A program made the position numbers and the translations under genes. Below the pieces are notes generated by a model, which searched no databases, had not been told where the DNA came from, and saw only the letters and a list, made by a program, of their open reading frames with translations. A DNA stretch of 6,636 bases. Origin: an uncultured Bacteroides sp. (lineage in GTDB: Bacteria > Bacteroidota > Bacteroidia > Bacteroidales > UBA11471). Positions within the stretch are counted from its first letter, which is position 1; each line of letters begins with the position of its first letter. Below are positions 6,577 through 6,636 of the stretch, piece after piece. The stretch spans positions 1-6,636 of the forward strand of contig CAJLYN010000123.1 of the NCBI GenBank assembly GCA_905210875.1. Direction: 5' to 3'.

Positions 6577-6636
6577 AAGGGGTATTTTGGATTTGAGATT
6601 ATGAGGTTATCAGGGGGGATAACCACAATGCTATTA
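6573..6636 (-). pseudogene. Open upstream frame, probable N-terminal part of the metzincin gene (runs off window)
   Basis: Reading the minus strand from position 6635 gives an open stretch (NSIVVIPPDNLIISNPKYPF) that ends at a TGA at 6575-6573, directly at the start of the protease reading frame. If one base were restored between 6606 and 6576, it would join the protease frame just before KKGLYYRSESGK with no stop. The stretch contains runs of A4, C4 and T4, where single-base loss is common. The 20 residues are too short for family assignment, so coding status rests on continuity alone. Confidence 0.4.
6605..6624. repeat. 7-bp inverted repeat enclosing a G6 run
   Basis: GGTTATC (6605-6611) and GATAACC (6618-6624) are perfect reverse complements around six bases. 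A run of six G spans 6613-6618. If the protease gene begins upstream of the window, this element is inside its coding sequence. It could be a chance hairpin; the homopolymer makes it a possible slippage site, but by the frame analysis the actual frame change must lie further downstream (6606-6576). Confidence 0.35.

Overview
The window looks like chromosomal DNA of a Bacteroidales member (Bacteroides, Parabacteroides or a relative). Four points support this: three consecutive lipoproteins with Bacteroidetes-style signal peptides, fimbrillin-type domains typical of type V (FimA/Mfa1-like) pili, no Shine-Dalgarno sequences before the start codons, and a Bacteroides-type promoter (TTG-N20-TAnnTTTG). 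This assignment rests on gene content only, and the genus cannot be named from the sequence.

All recognisable genes are on the minus strand and read right to left as one apparent operon. At 6576-5887 is a metzincin-like zinc metalloprotease domain with a perfect HExxHxxGxxH motif; it has no ATG or signal peptide in frame, and its N-terminal part appears to lie upstream in another frame that runs off the window. After 19 nt comes a 753-residue lipoprotein (5867-3606) with a fimbrillin-like N-terminal half, Ig/BACON-like beta domains and a FISUMP-like C-terminal domain. After 51 nt comes a 301-residue lipoprotein (3554-2649) with only the fimbrillin-like part. After a strong GC hairpin comes a second long paralogue (2585-301) with the same architecture as the 753-residue protein, but broken by a one-base frameshift near 711-722.

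The left 300 bases are AT-rich and hold no convincing gene. They contain a 15-bp perfect hairpin that may end the operon, a U-tract hairpin, and a leftward Bacteroides-type promoter overlapped by a 9-bp inverted repeat. The next gene leftward is therefore probably also on the minus strand, just outside the window.

The best-supported reading is a surface-fimbria locus: one short pilin- or anchor-like subunit flanked by two long, tip-adhesin-like paralogues, with an extracytoplasmic protease upstream. Type V pilins of Porphyromonas gingivalis are matured by proteolysis, so the linked metzincin is a candidate maturation enzyme or an enzymatic surface component. That link is inferred from position only. 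Two genes show apparent -1 frameshifts, so either the locus is decaying or phase-varying, or the sequence has single-base deletion errors.
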